DNA of 54,310 nt from positions 1 through 54,310 of the forward strand of contig JAUSPV010000149.1 of assembly GCA_030652755.1 (NCBI GenBank), given 5' to 3'. How positions within the stretch are numbered: the first letter of the stretch is position 1; the number at the start of each line of letters is the position of its first letter. Shown here in pieces: positions 17,951 to 26,666 of the stretch. The DNA is from Caulobacter sp. Lineage in GTDB: Bacteria > Pseudomonadota > Alphaproteobacteria > Caulobacterales > Caulobacteraceae. The translations under genes were made by a program, and so were the position numbers. The notes under the pieces were generated by a model. It was given only the letters and a program-made list of their open reading frames with translations. It had not been told where the DNA came from and did no database searches.

Positions 17951-18874
17951 TCAAGCGGCGGCGGCGACGGCAGGCTGCTCCAGCCCCGCCTCGCGCAGCA
18001 GCCGCTGCTGCTCGGCCGGCTTGCGCCACAGGTAGTCGGCGGGCAGGCCGAGGCGGACGCTGGCCTGGGCCGGCGGCGAGCCCGGCTGGAACACCCGGTC
18101 GGCCATCCGCCCGGCGGCCTTCAGGGCCAGGCGGTCGAACGCCGTCAGGTCCCATTCGCGGCCCAGCTGCAGCTTGCCCCGCACCAGCGGCGGCAGGAGC
18201 GACACCGAGGCCCGCGCCAGCGCCCGGTGCAGGAACTTCGGAACGTTCGGGGCCGCCTTGCCAGAGACGATGATGGCCAGAAACTCGTCGACGATGGGAT
18301 GCGGCTCGAAGCGCGGCGCCAGCTTCTCCATCATGGCCATGAAGTCGGCGGTCGATTTCGGCGAATGCTGCACGCCGTAAAGCGCCGGGATCGCCGAGGC
18401 CTCGCTGTAGAAGCGGGTCTTCTCCGCCTCGCTGAGCGGGCTGACGAAACGGTCGTAGGCATTGAGGAAGCCGTAGCCGGCGGTGGCCGCCACCCAGTCC
18501 AGCAGCTCCGGATCCAGCGCCTTGTAGGCTTCGCCGGACGGCGTGGTCCCGCTGACCTTCGCGTGCATGTTGGTGACGCCCTGGATCACCCGGCGCGCGG
18601 CGCTCTGGGGACCATAGACGCCGACCATCGCCGCAACGCCCGTGCGCCGCGACCGCCCGATCGGGTCGGCCTTGTAGGTGGAGTGATCCCAGACGCCGGA
18701 GCGGATGCGGGCGTCGGCGAACTCGAGCAGCACGGCGGCCACCCCGCCGATGCCCAGCGCGATCTGGTTCTTGTAGATCCGCCAGGCCATCGACGTCGGC
18801 GGCAGGAACGAAGGCTCCCCCACGGGGTTGGCGTAGTCGATCTTCCAGCCGAGGTAGGAGGTCATCTCGTTCAT
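17951..18874 (-). CDS. oxygenase MpaB-family (DUF2236) protein
   Basis: A 307-residue protein from MNEMTSYLGWKIDYANPVGE. Family features include the helical segment VAAVLLEFADARIRSGVWDHS, the RSRRTGVAAMVGVYG stretch and the W-V/A-TAGYGFLNAYDRF block. DUF2236/MpaB proteins are haem-type oxygenases such as latex-clearing protein and mycophenolate MpaB; most bacterial members have no known substrate. It is divergent from a TetR gene with two matching operators between them, so expression is probably induced by a small molecule. Start at 18874; the longer frame would run through the operators. Confidence 0.85.
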   Translation of the reverse strand: MNEMTSYLGWKIDYANPVGEPSFLPPTSMAWRIYKNQIALGIGGVAAVLLEFADARIRSGVWDHSTYKADPIGRSRRTGVAAMVGVYGPQSAARRVIQGVTNMHAKVSGTTPSGEAYKALDPELLDWVAATAGYGFLNAYDRFVSPLSEAEKTRFYSEASAIPALYGVQHSPKSTADFMAMMEKLAPRFEPHPIVDEFLAIIVSGKAAPNVPKFLHRALARASVSLLPPLVRGKLQLGREWDLTAFDRLALKAAGRMADRVFQPGSPPAQASVRLGLPADYLWRKPAEQQRLLREAGLEQPAVAAAA

Positions 18875-18899
18875 GGCGCTTCGCGGTCCCGTCAAATTC

Positions 18900-18915
18900 G
18901 TATCAATCGATATAC
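18900..18915. promoter_or_regulatory. operator 1, GTAT-N8-ATAC
   Basis: gtat-caatcgat-atac, centred 27 bp from the second copy, immediately upstream of the MpaB-type gene. It shares the half-site and 8-bp spacing with operator 2, pointing to the adjacent TetR regulator as the binder. Confidence 0.65.
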
Positions 18916-18922
18916 CTTGGGC

Positions 18923-18946
18923 CTGTGTATCGCGCGCTATACACAG
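18923..18946. promoter_or_regulatory. operator 2, CTGTGTAT-N8-ATACACAG
   Basis: The eight-base arms ctgtgtat (18923-18930) and atacacag (18939-18946) are perfect inverted repeats around cgcgcgct. This is the typical size of a TetR dimer-of-dimers site. It lies 58 bp before the TetR start. Confidence 0.8.
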
Positions 18947-19004
18947 TCGCAAGGCGCGAGCGACGCGCCGGACCGGAACCCGCCCGTTGCTGAATCCCGC
19001 CGCC

Positions 19005-19667
19005 ATGTCTGACGAGCCGACCGCCGGGGGTTATCGCAAGGGCGACGAAACGCGCCGCCGTATCCTGGAGGCGGCGCTGACGGCGTTCGGGACCCATGGA
19101 TTCAAGGGTGCGACCACCCGCCAGATCGCTGACGCCGCAACCGTCAACCTGCCGGCCCTGAAATACTATTTCGGCGGCAAGGAAGGGCTCTACCTCGCCT
19201 GCGCCGACGAGATCGTCAGCCGCTACCGCGATCGCATGCTGGGCCCCATCGGCGCGGTGCAGGATGCCCTGCCGCCGGGCGCGGACCCAAGCGAGGCCCG
19301 CGCGGCGCTCAAACGCGTGGTCGGCGCCCTGGCCGAACTGCTGGTCGGCACCCGCGAGGCGGAGGCCTGGACCGCCTTCGTGCTGCGCGAGATGACCGAG
19401 CAGGGACCGGCCTTCTCGGTGCTCTACGATCAGGTCTGGGGCCCGGGCGTCGACCTGATCGCCCATCTGATCAGCCGGACGCTCGGCGAAGCCGCGCCAA
19501 CGGAAGCGGCCCGGCTGGAGGCCTTGCTGCTGCTCTCCAGCATCTCGACCTTCGGCATCGTTCGGCCCGTGGCGCTGCGCTATCTCGATTGGCCGGACGC
19601 GGCGGGCCAACGCTACGACAGCGTGCGACGGATCATCGACGCCCAGATCGACAGGCTGGGCGCGTGA
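19005..19667 (+). CDS. TetR-family transcriptional regulator (CerR-like)
   Basis: A 220-residue protein. The N-terminal HTH is RRRILEAALTAFGTHGFKG followed by TTRQIADAATVNLPALKYYFGGKEGLYLA. The phrase VNLPALKYYFGGKEGLY and the C-terminal pattern match the CerR/YbiH group. It probably represses itself and the divergent MpaB oxygenase by binding the two palindromes. The downstream methyltransferase starts inside its stop codon (TGATG), so it is co-transcribed. Ligand unknown. Confidence 0.9.
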   Translation: MSDEPTAGGYRKGDETRRRILEAALTAFGTHGFKGATTRQIADAATVNLPALKYYFGGKEGLYLACADEIVSRYRDRMLGPIGAVQDALPPGADPSEARAALKRVVGALAELLVGTREAEAWTAFVLREMTEQGPAFSVLYDQVWGPGVDLIAHLISRTLGEAAPTEAARLEALLLLSSISTFGIVRPVALRYLDWPDAAGQRYDSVRRIIDAQIDRLGA

Positions 19668-20269
19668 TGACCGGCGCCCTGCCCGCCTCGCCCGCCTCCG
19701 CCCGCAACCGCGAGCCGCTTCTCGACGTCCTGCGCCGCTGGCTTCCAGCCTCCGGGACCGTGCTGGAGATCGCCAGCGGCCTGGGCGAACACGGCGCCTG
19801 GTACGCGCAGGCGCTGCCGGGGGTGACCTGGCAGCCGACGGACCGGTCGGCGGAGGCGCTGGAAATCCTCGTCGCGCGGCGCGAAGCGGCCGGCCTGCCC
19901 AACCTCGCCCCGCCGCTGCTCCTGGACGCCGCCTCGCCGGACAGCTGGCCCCTCGAACGGGCCGACGCCATCGTCTGCATCAACATGGTCCACATCTCGC
20001 CCTGGGCGGCGACACAGGGCCTGATGGCCGGCGCGGCGCGGATCCTCCCGGCGGGCGGGCCGCTCTGCCTCTACGGTCCCTACATCGAGGCCGACATCGA
20101 GACCGCGCCGAGCAATCTCGCCTTCGACGCCGATCTGCGCCGCCGCGATCCGGCCTGGGGGCTGCGCGACCTGGACGCGGTGAAGGCGCTGGCGGCGAGC
20201 CATGGCCTGACCTTCGCCGAGCGGGTCGCCATGCCCGCCAACAACCTCTGCCTCCTGTTTCGCCGATAA
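19667..20269 (+). CDS. DUF938 methyltransferase-like protein
   Basis: A 200-residue protein with the DUF938 pattern: ASARNREPLLDVLRRWLP, VLEIASGLGEHGAWYAQALP (the SAM-binding GxGxG-like loop), WQPTDRS, INMVHISPWAATQGLMAGA and LYGPY. It is SAM-dependent-methyltransferase-like with no defined substrate. It overlaps the TetR stop by one base, so the two are translationally coupled. Confidence 0.88.
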   Translation: MTGALPASPASARNREPLLDVLRRWLPASGTVLEIASGLGEHGAWYAQALPGVTWQPTDRSAEALEILVARREAAGLPNLAPPLLLDAASPDSWPLERADAIVCINMVHISPWAATQGLMAGAARILPAGGPLCLYGPYIEADIETAPSNLAFDADLRRRDPAWGLRDLDAVKALAASHGLTFAERVAMPANNLCLLFRR

Positions 20270-20352
20270 GGCGACGTGATCACCGATGGACTGCCGTGGC
20301 GGCGCCCGTCTAAACGTCGCCTCCGCCCATCAGAGTTCCGAGTCCAAGACCC

Positions 20353-20799
20353 ATGAAGCCGCCCGCTTGGCGCCAGGATCGCGCCGTCTATCCGCACAGC
20401 TTCCACATCCAGACCCGCTATCGCGACGAGGACGGGCTGCACCACATCAACAACATCGCCGTCGCGGCCTACTACGACGAGACCCGGGCCCGGTTCTCGC
20501 GCGAGGTGTTCAAGGCGGCCGGGCTGGGCGACCGCGTGCGGATCGTCACCGCCGACAGCCGGGTGAGCTACCTGGCCGAGGTGTTCCATCCCGATGAGGT
20601 TGAAGTGCGCTCCGGCATCCTGCGGATCGGGACGGCGTCCTACGAGATCGGCCAGGCGATGTTCCAGAAGGGCCAGTGCGTCGGCATCTGCACGACCACC
20701 TTCGTCCAGGCCTCGGCCGAGGGTTCGAGCCCGCTGGCGCCCGCCCTCCGCGCGGCGCTGGAAGCGATGATGATCAAGGCGCCGGAGCCCGCGGCCTGA
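20353..20799 (+). CDS. hotdog-fold acyl-CoA thioesterase
   Basis: A 148-residue 4HBT-type protein. FHIQTRYRDEDGLHHINNIAVAAYYDETRARF is the opening hotdog helix region, with the Asp that usually acts in catalysis (RYRDEDGLHHINN replaces the common D-x-N-x-H-xN). VSYLAEVFHPDEVEVRSGI gives the central strands. It should hydrolyse an acyl-CoA; the chain specificity is unknown. ATG at 20353. Confidence 0.85.
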   Translation: MKPPAWRQDRAVYPHSFHIQTRYRDEDGLHHINNIAVAAYYDETRARFSREVFKAAGLGDRVRIVTADSRVSYLAEVFHPDEVEVRSGILRIGTASYEIGQAMFQKGQCVGICTTTFVQASAEGSSPLAPALRAALEAMMIKAPEPAA

Positions 20800-20821
20800 G
20801 GTCAGGCCGGGCCGATTGGCC

Positions 20822-21316
20822 TCAGCACCATTGCGCCTTCCGCCCGGCCCAACGCTGGGCCGCGCCTTCCCGCACGAGCTGCTCGCCGACGTCCACGCCA
20901 TTGACGCTGACCCGCGCCAGCGTCCGGCCGTAGCGGTCCTCGCCCCGGCGCGCGAGGCGGATATCGCCGGCGGCCAGAAGCTGGCCGAGACGCGCCTTGG
21001 CCTGCACCGCCAGCTGCGCCTCGGCGGGGCACCGGGCCCGACCAGGCATCTCGGGGGTGTCGATGTTCTCGATCCGGATGCGTTCCTCCAGCACCCGGAA
21101 GGTGTCGCCGTCGGTGATGCGGATGTCGGCGGCGCGAATCTGTCCCGCGACGGCCCCGACCGTCGTCTCCTGTCGCGGCGCCGCGTCGGCCTCGGCGACG
21201 AGCCGGCCATTGGTCAGCCAGGCCGCTGTCGGGGTGAGGACCAGCAGCCCGCAAAGCAGGGCTGTGCGGAGGCTGATGAAGGTCCGGCGGCGACGGTATG
21301 GAACAAAGCGGGGCAT
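20822..21316 (-). CDS. staphylococcal-nuclease-like (thermonuclease) protein
   Basis: A 164-residue protein with an N-terminal signal anchor (RTALLCGLLVLTPTAAWL, residues about 17-34). The SNc domain follows: RITDGDTFRV, RIRIENIDTPEM, AKARLGQLLAAGDIRLARRGEDRYGR. The Arg-Glu-Arg catalytic set appears as R in IRIENIDTPE, E in RRGEDRYGR and R in DRYGRTLA. Likely an exported or periplasmic nuclease. It converges on the thioesterase gene. Confidence 0.88.
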   Translation of the reverse strand: MPRFVPYRRRRTFISLRTALLCGLLVLTPTAAWLTNGRLVAEADAAPRQETTVGAVAGQIRAADIRITDGDTFRVLEERIRIENIDTPEMPGRARCPAEAQLAVQAKARLGQLLAAGDIRLARRGEDRYGRTLARVSVNGVDVGEQLVREGAAQRWAGRKAQWC

Positions 21317-21351
21317 GGCCCCACGCTCGCGCCTACCGCGCTAATGAAGCG

Positions 21352-21792
21352 TCAACGAGCGCCCTTAACCCGCGCCGCCAGAGCCCGGTTCACCGCGTCG
21401 TACCAGGGGACGAACTTGTCGGTCAGCATCGCGTCGGAGAAGGTCATGGCGATCAGTCCGCCCATGTCTTCTCCGTGCAGGAGCCGGGTCCCCTCGCCCT
21501 CGGGCGTCAAGGTGAAGTGGTGCGTCCCGTGGAACAGCAGGGGCACGCGGCCGGACCAGGCCAAGGCGCGCTCCGGCTCGAAGGTCGTCAGCGTCACGGT
21601 CTGGGTCACGGTCGCGCCGGGCTTGCCGGCCGGATTGACGAAGGTCGTGCGAATCTTGCCGCCGGCGCGCGCCTCCCCGCTGGCCTTGATGTTCAGCGGG
21701 TTCCACTCGGCATAGGCCTCGAAGTCGGTCAACACGGCCCATACCCTGGCGGGCGGCGCCGGGATCAGGGCCAGGGTTCGAATGGTCTTCAT
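21352..21792 (-). CDS. SRPBCC-domain (START/Bet v1-like) protein
   Basis: A 146-residue protein beginning MKTIRTLALIPAPPARVWAV, with LTDFEAYAEWNPLNIKASGE and the C-terminal LLHGEDMGGLIAMTFSDAML. This is the standard SRPBCC opening (ApPeRVWxVLtDFeaYaeWNP) of ligand-binding helix-grip proteins. Ligand not deducible. It is 7 bp downstream of the PaaI-type thioesterase and probably co-transcribed. Confidence 0.88.
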   Translation of the reverse strand: MKTIRTLALIPAPPARVWAVLTDFEAYAEWNPLNIKASGEARAGGKIRTTFVNPAGKPGATVTQTVTLTTFEPERALAWSGRVPLLFHGTHHFTLTPEGEGTRLLHGEDMGGLIAMTFSDAMLTDKFVPWYDAVNRALAARVKGAR

Positions 21793-21799
21793 GACGGCC

Positions 21800-22234
21800 T
21801 CAGGTCGCGGCGCGGGCGGCCGATTCGACGCGGCTGCGCTCGGCCAGCATGATGGTCGAACTGGCCTTGGCCAGGACGGTCCCGGCGGTATCCAGCAGCC
21901 GCCCCTCGAAGAAGCAGGTGCGCTTGCCCTTCCGCTCGACCCAGGCCTCGGCGATGACGCGGCCGGGCCGCGCCGGCGCGAAGAAGCTGACCTTCAGCTC
22001 CAGCGACATGGGCACGATGTCGTTCCCGGCCATGGCGATCGCCGCGTGAGCCATGGCCGCATCGATCCAGCCGGTGATGAAGCCGCCCTGCACCACGCCG
22101 CCCGAATGGCACATGTGCAGGCCGGCCTCGTACTCAAGCACCGCTCGCCCGGCCGGGTCCATCTCGACCCGACGCACCAGTCCGAGCGTCCTGTTCAGAT
22201 CCTCGACGCCGGAGGACTTGGTGCTGTCGGTCAT
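21800..22234 (-). CDS. PaaI-family thioesterase
   Basis: A 144-residue hotdog protein. MCHSGGVVQGGFITGWIDAAMAHAA is the PaaI/YbgC-type helix with catalytic His and Gly-rich turn, and VSFFAPARPGRVIAEAWVERKGKRTCF is the central sheet. It hydrolyses acyl- or aryl-CoA thioesters. Start at 22234 (MTDSTKSSG) preferred to the ORF extension at 22264. It is followed by the SRPBCC gene. Confidence 0.85.
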   Translation of the reverse strand: MTDSTKSSGVEDLNRTLGLVRRVEMDPAGRAVLEYEAGLHMCHSGGVVQGGFITGWIDAAMAHAAIAMAGNDIVPMSLELKVSFFAPARPGRVIAEAWVERKGKRTCFFEGRLLDTAGTVLAKASSTIMLAERSRVESAARAAT

Positions 22235-22299
22235 GGAACGCTTCCCCGTATTTTTCCGCAGCATAGCCGACTGCCGCCGGGGCGCCGCAAGCTTCTCGC

Positions 22300-22905
22300 T
22301 CAGAGACCGGCGGCCAGAGCCAGCCGCATGAGCTCGGCCATGTTGCGCGCGCCGGTCTTGGTCATCAGGTTGGCGCGGTAGATCTCGACCGTGCGCGGGC
22401 TGATGCCGAGATCATAGGCGATGACCTTGTTGGCCTTGCCGGCCACCACGCCGGCCAGCACGTCACGCTCGCGCGGCGACAGGGTGGCCAGGCGCGCCTG
22501 GGCCTCCTTGAGGCCGCCATCCTGCGACGGGACGCCCTGACGGTCGAGGGCGCTTCGCACGGCGCGCAGCAGCACGTCATCGGCGAACGGCTTTTCGATG
22601 AAGTCGATGACGCCGGCCTTCATGGCCTCGACCGCCATGGGCACGTCGCCGTGCCCGGTCATGACGACCACCGGCAGATCATGGCCGTTCGCGCGCAGGT
22701 GATCGATGAGCTCCATCCCGCTGAGCCCAGGCATGCGCACATCGGTCAGCACACAGCCGCCGGAAAGACCCGGCAGGGCATCGAGAAACGCCATCGCCGA
22801 CTCATAGACCCGCGTCTCGAAGCCCTGGATGTCGAGCAGGAAGGACAGGGAGTCCCGCATGGCTTCATCGTCGTCGATGACATGCACGATCTGACTATTG
22901 GCCAA
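22300..22905 (-). CDS. fixJ: response regulator FixJ
   Basis: A 201-residue protein. The receiver domain is residues 1-120 with acidic pocket D11/D12, phospho-acceptor D55 (LTDVRMPG) and Lys in EKPF. The LuxR-type HTH is [20 protein letters not shown], then [14 protein letters not shown]. The translation has no ATG near the domain edge; the best start is TTG at 22905, overlapping the last 11 bases of fixL. It should receive phosphate from FixL and activate the fixK promoter in low oxygen. I see no fixT-like gene. Confidence 0.93.
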   Translation of the reverse strand: MANSQIVHVIDDDEAMRDSLSFLLDIQGFETRVYESAMAFLDALPGLSGGCVLTDVRMPGLSGMELIDHLRANGHDLPVVVMTGHGDVPMAVEAMKAGVIDFIEKPFADDVLLRAVRSALDRQGVPSQDGGLKEAQARLATLSPRERDVLAGVVAGKANKVIAYDLGISPRTVEIYRANLMTKTGARNMAELMRLALAAGL

Positions 22906-24370
22906 TCGTCGCCTCCGCTTCGGCCAGGGGGAGTGTGAAGGAGAAGGTCGCGCCGCCCTGCGCGTTGCGATCGGCCCAGATTCGTCCACCGTGAGCCTCC
23001 ACGATGGTGCGGCAGATGGAAAGGCCGACGCCCAGCCCGGAAGACTTTGTCGTCAGGAAAGGTTCGAACAGCCGCTCGGCGACCGCCGGATCAACGCCAG
23101 GGCCGGTATCAGCCACGGTGACAAGCGCCATGCCGTCCTCGCCGCCCGTCACGGTCACCACCAGTTCGCGGCGGGGACTCTGCTCCATGGCGTCGATGGC
23201 GTTGCGGATCAGGTTCAGGGCGACCTGCTGCACCTGGATCTTGTCGACGATGACCGGGCCCATGTCGCGGTCGAAGCGCAGGTCGACGCGGATACCCTGT
23301 TCCTTGGCGCCGACCAGCGCCAGGGCGCTGGCCTCCTCCATCAGCTTGGCGGGATCCTCGAGGGTGTGGTCCGTCTCGCCCTTGGCCACGAATTCGCGAA
23401 GGCGCTTGATGACGTCCCCGGCCCGGATCGCCTGGTCGCCGGCCCGGTCGAGCGCCTGGCGCAGACGCGCGGTATCGGGCGCGCCGCTGTCCAGCATCAT
23501 CGCCGCGCCCTTCATGTAGTTGGTGACGGCCGACAGGGGCTGGTTGAGCTCATGCGCCAGGGCCGAGGCCATCTCGCCCATGGCCGTCAGCCGCGAGACA
23601 TGGACCAGCTCCGACTGAAGCTCCTGCAGCCGGCGCTCCTGGTCCCGGCGTTCGGTCAGGTCTCGCACAAACCCGGTGAAGAACTGCTCGCGGCCCTCTG
23701 ACGCTTCACCCACGGCCAGTTCCATCGGGAAGGTCGAGCCGTCGCGGCGTTCGCCAACGACAATCCGGCCGATGCCGATGATCCGGCGCTCGCCCGTGCC
23801 CAGATAGCGTTCGAGGTAGCTGTCGTGCTGTTCGCGATACGGCGACGGCATCAGGATGCTGACGTTGCGACCAATGGTCTCCTCCGGCGTCCAGCCGAAC
23901 AGCCGGACGGCGGCGGCGCTGAACGACCGGATGACGCCCCGGCTGTCGATGACGATCATCGCCTCGGGGACGGTGTCGAGGATCGACTGCAGATGGGACT
24001 GGCGGGCCGCGCCTTCGCGGCCGTCGCGCCTCAGCCGGTCGCCAACGCCGCCGAGCACGGGGGCCAGCATGAGGAAGGCGACGGTCTCGATGATGTTGGG
24101 CAGCTCAAGGAACTGGTCGCGCAGCAGGGCTGCGTTGACGGCGACGCAAAGCAGGGCCGCCAGGGTCGCGGGACCTCGCCCGCCCAGCCAGGACACGATG
24201 AGGATCGCCGGCACATAGATGATGAAGGCGGTGCGCCCGTCGAACCAGACGCCGATCAGCCACTGCGCTCCGAACGCCAGCCCGGCGGCCGCAATCGCCG
24301 CGGCGTAGCCCACGGGCGCCATCGGATCGTTGGGAAGCGTCCTGTAGAGTCGGGTCAGGAACGTGGGCAT
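22895..24370 (-). CDS. fixL: oxygen sensor histidine kinase FixL
   Basis: About 491 residues. Four hydrophobic segments form an N-terminal DUF4118-like membrane domain (about 20-110). The haem PAS domain is at 125-240: QHDSYLERY gives the proximal haem ligand H182 and R188 (equivalent to H200 and R206 of Bradyrhizobium FixL), and IIGIGR gives R202 (R220). The position of H214 is R196. The kinase has phospho-His273 ([10 protein letters not shown]) and the ATP motifs DTGPGVD and [10 protein letters not shown]. The start is uncertain; a GTG at 24406 is an alternative. Downstream of fixK, overlapping fixJ. Confidence 0.94.
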   Translation of the reverse strand: MPTFLTRLYRTLPNDPMAPVGYAAAIAAAGLAFGAQWLIGVWFDGRTAFIIYVPAILIVSWLGGRGPATLAALLCVAVNAALLRDQFLELPNIIETVAFLMLAPVLGGVGDRLRRDGREGAARQSHLQSILDTVPEAMIVIDSRGVIRSFSAAAVRLFGWTPEETIGRNVSILMPSPYREQHDSYLERYLGTGERRIIGIGRIVVGERRDGSTFPMELAVGEASEGREQFFTGFVRDLTERRDQERRLQELQSELVHVSRLTAMGEMASALAHELNQPLSAVTNYMKGAAMMLDSGAPDTARLRQALDRAGDQAIRAGDVIKRLREFVAKGETDHTLEDPAKLMEEASALALVGAKEQGIRVDLRFDRDMGPVIVDKIQVQQVALNLIRNAIDAMEQSPRRELVVTVTGGEDGMALVTVADTGPGVDPAVAERLFEPFLTTKSSGLGVGLSICRTIVEAHGGRIWADRNAQGGATFSFTLPLAEAEATIGQ

Positions 24371-24434
24371 GCGGCCAGCCTGTGAATCGGACTCTCCGAT
24401 TAACACAGGCCGGGCCGGAGGGACGATTCCGTGC

Positions 24435-25082
24435 TCAGGCGGCGACCAGCCGGGTCAGGGCGGAACGATTGCCGATCCTGAACTGCCGGCACCCCATGAA
24501 GGCCACCAGACCCTCGGCCTGCAGCTGGGTCAGCATGCGGGAGACCGTCTCGATGGTCAGGCCGAGGTAATCGGCCATGTCCTGGCGTCCCATGGTCAGG
24601 GTCTGGATCTCTCCGCCCTGACGGTCCGCGACGTCGTAGAGGAAGCTGGCGACCTTCTCGCGGGCGGTCTTGCGGCCCAGCATCATCAGATGCTCCCGGG
24701 TCCGTTCGAGCTCCCGGGCCGTCGCCGTCCAGATCATCCGCTCGATGCCGACGGTGTCGTCGGCCACGGCCAGCGACGCGCGCTTGAAGACCTGGACCTG
24801 GGCGTCGCAGAGCGCTTCGGCCGAGAACCTGTGCTCGGGACCGGCTTCAAGACCGAAGAAGTCGCCCGCATAGTAGAAGTCGCCGATCTGACGGCGGCCG
24901 TCGCTGTCGAGACGGGTCGTGCGGACCGCGCCGCTGACGACGCGGTAGATGAGATCGGTCTCTTCCGCCTGGGCGTAGATTTCCTCGCCCGGTCCGTAGG
25001 CGATGCTCGCGCCCGGAAGGCTGCGGACCTCGTCCTGAATGGGGTGGGCGGCTCGGGCGAAGGTGACGATCTGCGCGGTCAT
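24435..25082 (-). CDS. fixK: Crp/Fnr-family regulator FixK
   Basis: A 215-residue regulator. The cNMP-like beta-roll (residues about 15-110) is followed by the dimer helix [14 protein letters not shown]. The [22 protein letters not shown] has the E--SR residues that read TTGAT half-sites. It has no N-terminal cysteine cluster, so unlike Fnr it cannot hold an oxygen-labile Fe-S centre, which is the hallmark of FixK. Its location directly upstream of fixLJ and a candidate FixJ site in its promoter suit the FixL-FixJ-FixK cascade. Confidence 0.92.
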   Translation of the reverse strand: MTAQIVTFARAAHPIQDEVRSLPGASIAYGPGEEIYAQAEETDLIYRVVSGAVRTTRLDSDGRRQIGDFYYAGDFFGLEAGPEHRFSAEALCDAQVQVFKRASLAVADDTVGIERMIWTATARELERTREHLMMLGRKTAREKVASFLYDVADRQGGEIQTLTMGRQDMADYLGLTIETVSRMLTQLQAEGLVAFMGCRQFRIGNRSALTRLVAA

Positions 25083-25150
25083 GTGGATTTCCCCGTCTGT
25101 GGCCCAAGGGGTAGGTGACATGACGGGGCCCGGGAATTCAGGGCCTGCGC

Positions 25151-25161
25151 ATAAGGGAAAA
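25151..25161 (-). promoter_or_regulatory. candidate FixJ site upstream of fixK
   Basis: Read on the minus strand, ttttcccttat lies about 70-80 bp before the fixK start, close to where FixJ sites usually sit. It resembles the ttTCCCTTA part of rhizobial FixJ boxes as I recall them. The match is by eye and short. Confidence 0.35.
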
Positions 25162-25176
25162 CCCCTAGCGCCGCGA

Positions 25177-25992
25177 TCAGCGCCCCGAGAAGACAGGCGG
25201 CCGCTTCTCCAGGAAGCTCGCGACGCCCTCCTTGTGGTCCTCGGTCTTCATCAGGGCGCGGATGGTCTCGATGGCCCAGCCGCCCAGCTCTCGCGGATCG
25301 CCATAGGTTCCCCGGCGCAGCCCCTCCTTCATGTACCGCAGGGCCAGCGGCGGGTTGACCGCGATGCGGCCGGCCAGCGCCCGGGCGCGGGCCATCAGCT
25401 GGTCATGCGGCGTCACTTCGCTGACCAGCCCGATGCGGAGCGCCTCGGCCGCGTCGATGACATCGCCGGTGAACAGCAGTTCAGCGGCCTTGGCCGGGCC
25501 GACGATCGACGGCAGCCGGTAGAAGCCGCCCACGTCACACACCAGGCCACGCTTGATGAAGAGTTCCGCGAACTTCGCCTTCTCCGAACAGAGGCGGATG
25601 TCGGCGTAGAGGGCCAGTTCCATGCCCCACCCGACAGCGGCGCCGTTGACGGCGGCGATCAGCGGCTTGTCGCATTCCAGCGCCGCCATGGCCGCCGGCG
25701 TCGGCCGGTGCCGGACGACCGGGGTGGTGTCCGCCGAGACCGCCTTGGGTCCGGCCATGATCTCGCGGACATCATCGCCCGAGCAGAAGGCGGGATCGGC
25801 GCCGGTGATGATGACGCAGCGCGCTTCCGGATCGGTCACCGCGCGGCGAAGGGCCTTCTCCAGCCGGTCATAGGCGTCCCAGTTGAGCGCGTTGCGCTGC
25901 TCGGGCCGGTTCAGCGTGATGACGGCGACGTGGTCGGCGACCTCGTACAGGACGGTGGGAGCCCCCTCGCCCGGAGTGTCCTGCGCCATCAT
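25177..25992 (-). CDS. enoyl-CoA hydratase/isomerase family protein
   Basis: A 271-residue crotonase-fold protein. VAVITLNRPEQRNALN, the oxyanion-hole motif ADPAFCSGDDVREI, and GAAVGWGMELALYADIRL followed by KFAELFIKRGLVCDVGGFYRLP are family hallmarks. The VCDVGG segment has Asp where classical hydratases have Glu, so an isomerase or other crotonase reaction is possible. ATG at 25992 (a second ATG follows) with aggagga-type ribosome binding site. Upstream of fixK on the same strand, separated by 94 bp. Confidence 0.88.
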   Translation of the reverse strand: MMAQDTPGEGAPTVLYEVADHVAVITLNRPEQRNALNWDAYDRLEKALRRAVTDPEARCVIITGADPAFCSGDDVREIMAGPKAVSADTTPVVRHRPTPAAMAALECDKPLIAAVNGAAVGWGMELALYADIRLCSEKAKFAELFIKRGLVCDVGGFYRLPSIVGPAKAAELLFTGDVIDAAEALRIGLVSEVTPHDQLMARARALAGRIAVNPPLALRYMKEGLRRGTYGDPRELGGWAIETIRALMKTEDHKEGVASFLEKRPPVFSGR

Positions 25993-26087
25993 CGTTCCTC
26001 CCGTGCGGCGCTCATCGGCGCCTTCCGGGGGATGATGCGCCAGGGTCCGGGTCGCGACAACGGCGCCCCGACGTCACCCCGGCCGGC

Positions 26088-26666
26088 TCAACGGGCTTGA
26101 ACACCCAGGGCCTCTATGCGGCTCAGCCAGGCCTTGCGCTGTTCCGGCGAGCCCTCGACACCGCCGATGACAGTGCTTCGCACCGAGAACCCCGACAGCC
26201 TCAGAATGCCTCTTGTCAGGCACTTCAGGCCGGCGGCGTCGAATACGAGGCTGAAGAACGGCGCCGGCATGCCCATGGTGACGATCACCCGCGCCGTCTT
26301 GCCCTTCATCAGGCCGCCACCCTTCTCTCCAGGCGCCGCCACCGCGAACCCATAGCGGAAAACCTGCTCGAAGAAGGCCTTGAGGACGGCGGGCGGCCCG
26401 CCCAGCCAGAGCGGATAGACGATCACGACGTGCTGGGCCCAGCGGATCGCCGCCTGAACGGCGCGGGCGGTCTCGTCCGGTTCGGCCAGGAACTCCGGCT
26501 GGGACTGGATCGGCGCCAGTTTCAGCGCGCCGACATCGAGTCGACGGATCTGATGTCCGGCCAGATCGGCCCCGCGCAGGTAGGCCGCTGACAGGGCGGT
26601 GCAGTACCTCTGGCCGGAGGGATCAGGATGTCCGTTGATGACCAGCACGCGGCGGCTGCTCATCAC
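26088..26666 (-). CDS. NAD(P)H quinone-reductase-like flavodoxin-fold protein
   Basis: A 192-residue protein. RVLVINGHPDPSGQRYCTAL is the flavodoxin-like phosphate-binding opening, and HVVIVYPLWLGGPPAVLKAFFEQVFRYGFA is the FMN-binding block. This is the KefF/MdaB/NQO family that reduces quinones or electrophiles. Its ATG overlaps the hemN stop (26663-26666), so it is the second gene of a hemN operon and may share its FixK control. Confidence 0.88.
   Translation of the reverse strand: MMSSRRVLVINGHPDPSGQRYCTALSAAYLRGADLAGHQIRRLDVGALKLAPIQSQPEFLAEPDETARAVQAAIRWAQHVVIVYPLWLGGPPAVLKAFFEQVFRYGFAVAAPGEKGGGLMKGKTARVIVTMGMPAPFFSLVFDAAGLKCLTRGILRLSGFSVRSTVIGGVEGSPEQRKAWLSRIEALGVQAR

Noticed and set aside
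22300..25082. A fixT gene in the fixKLJ block
   Set aside because: No short single-domain receiver ORF occurs near fixLJ on either strand.
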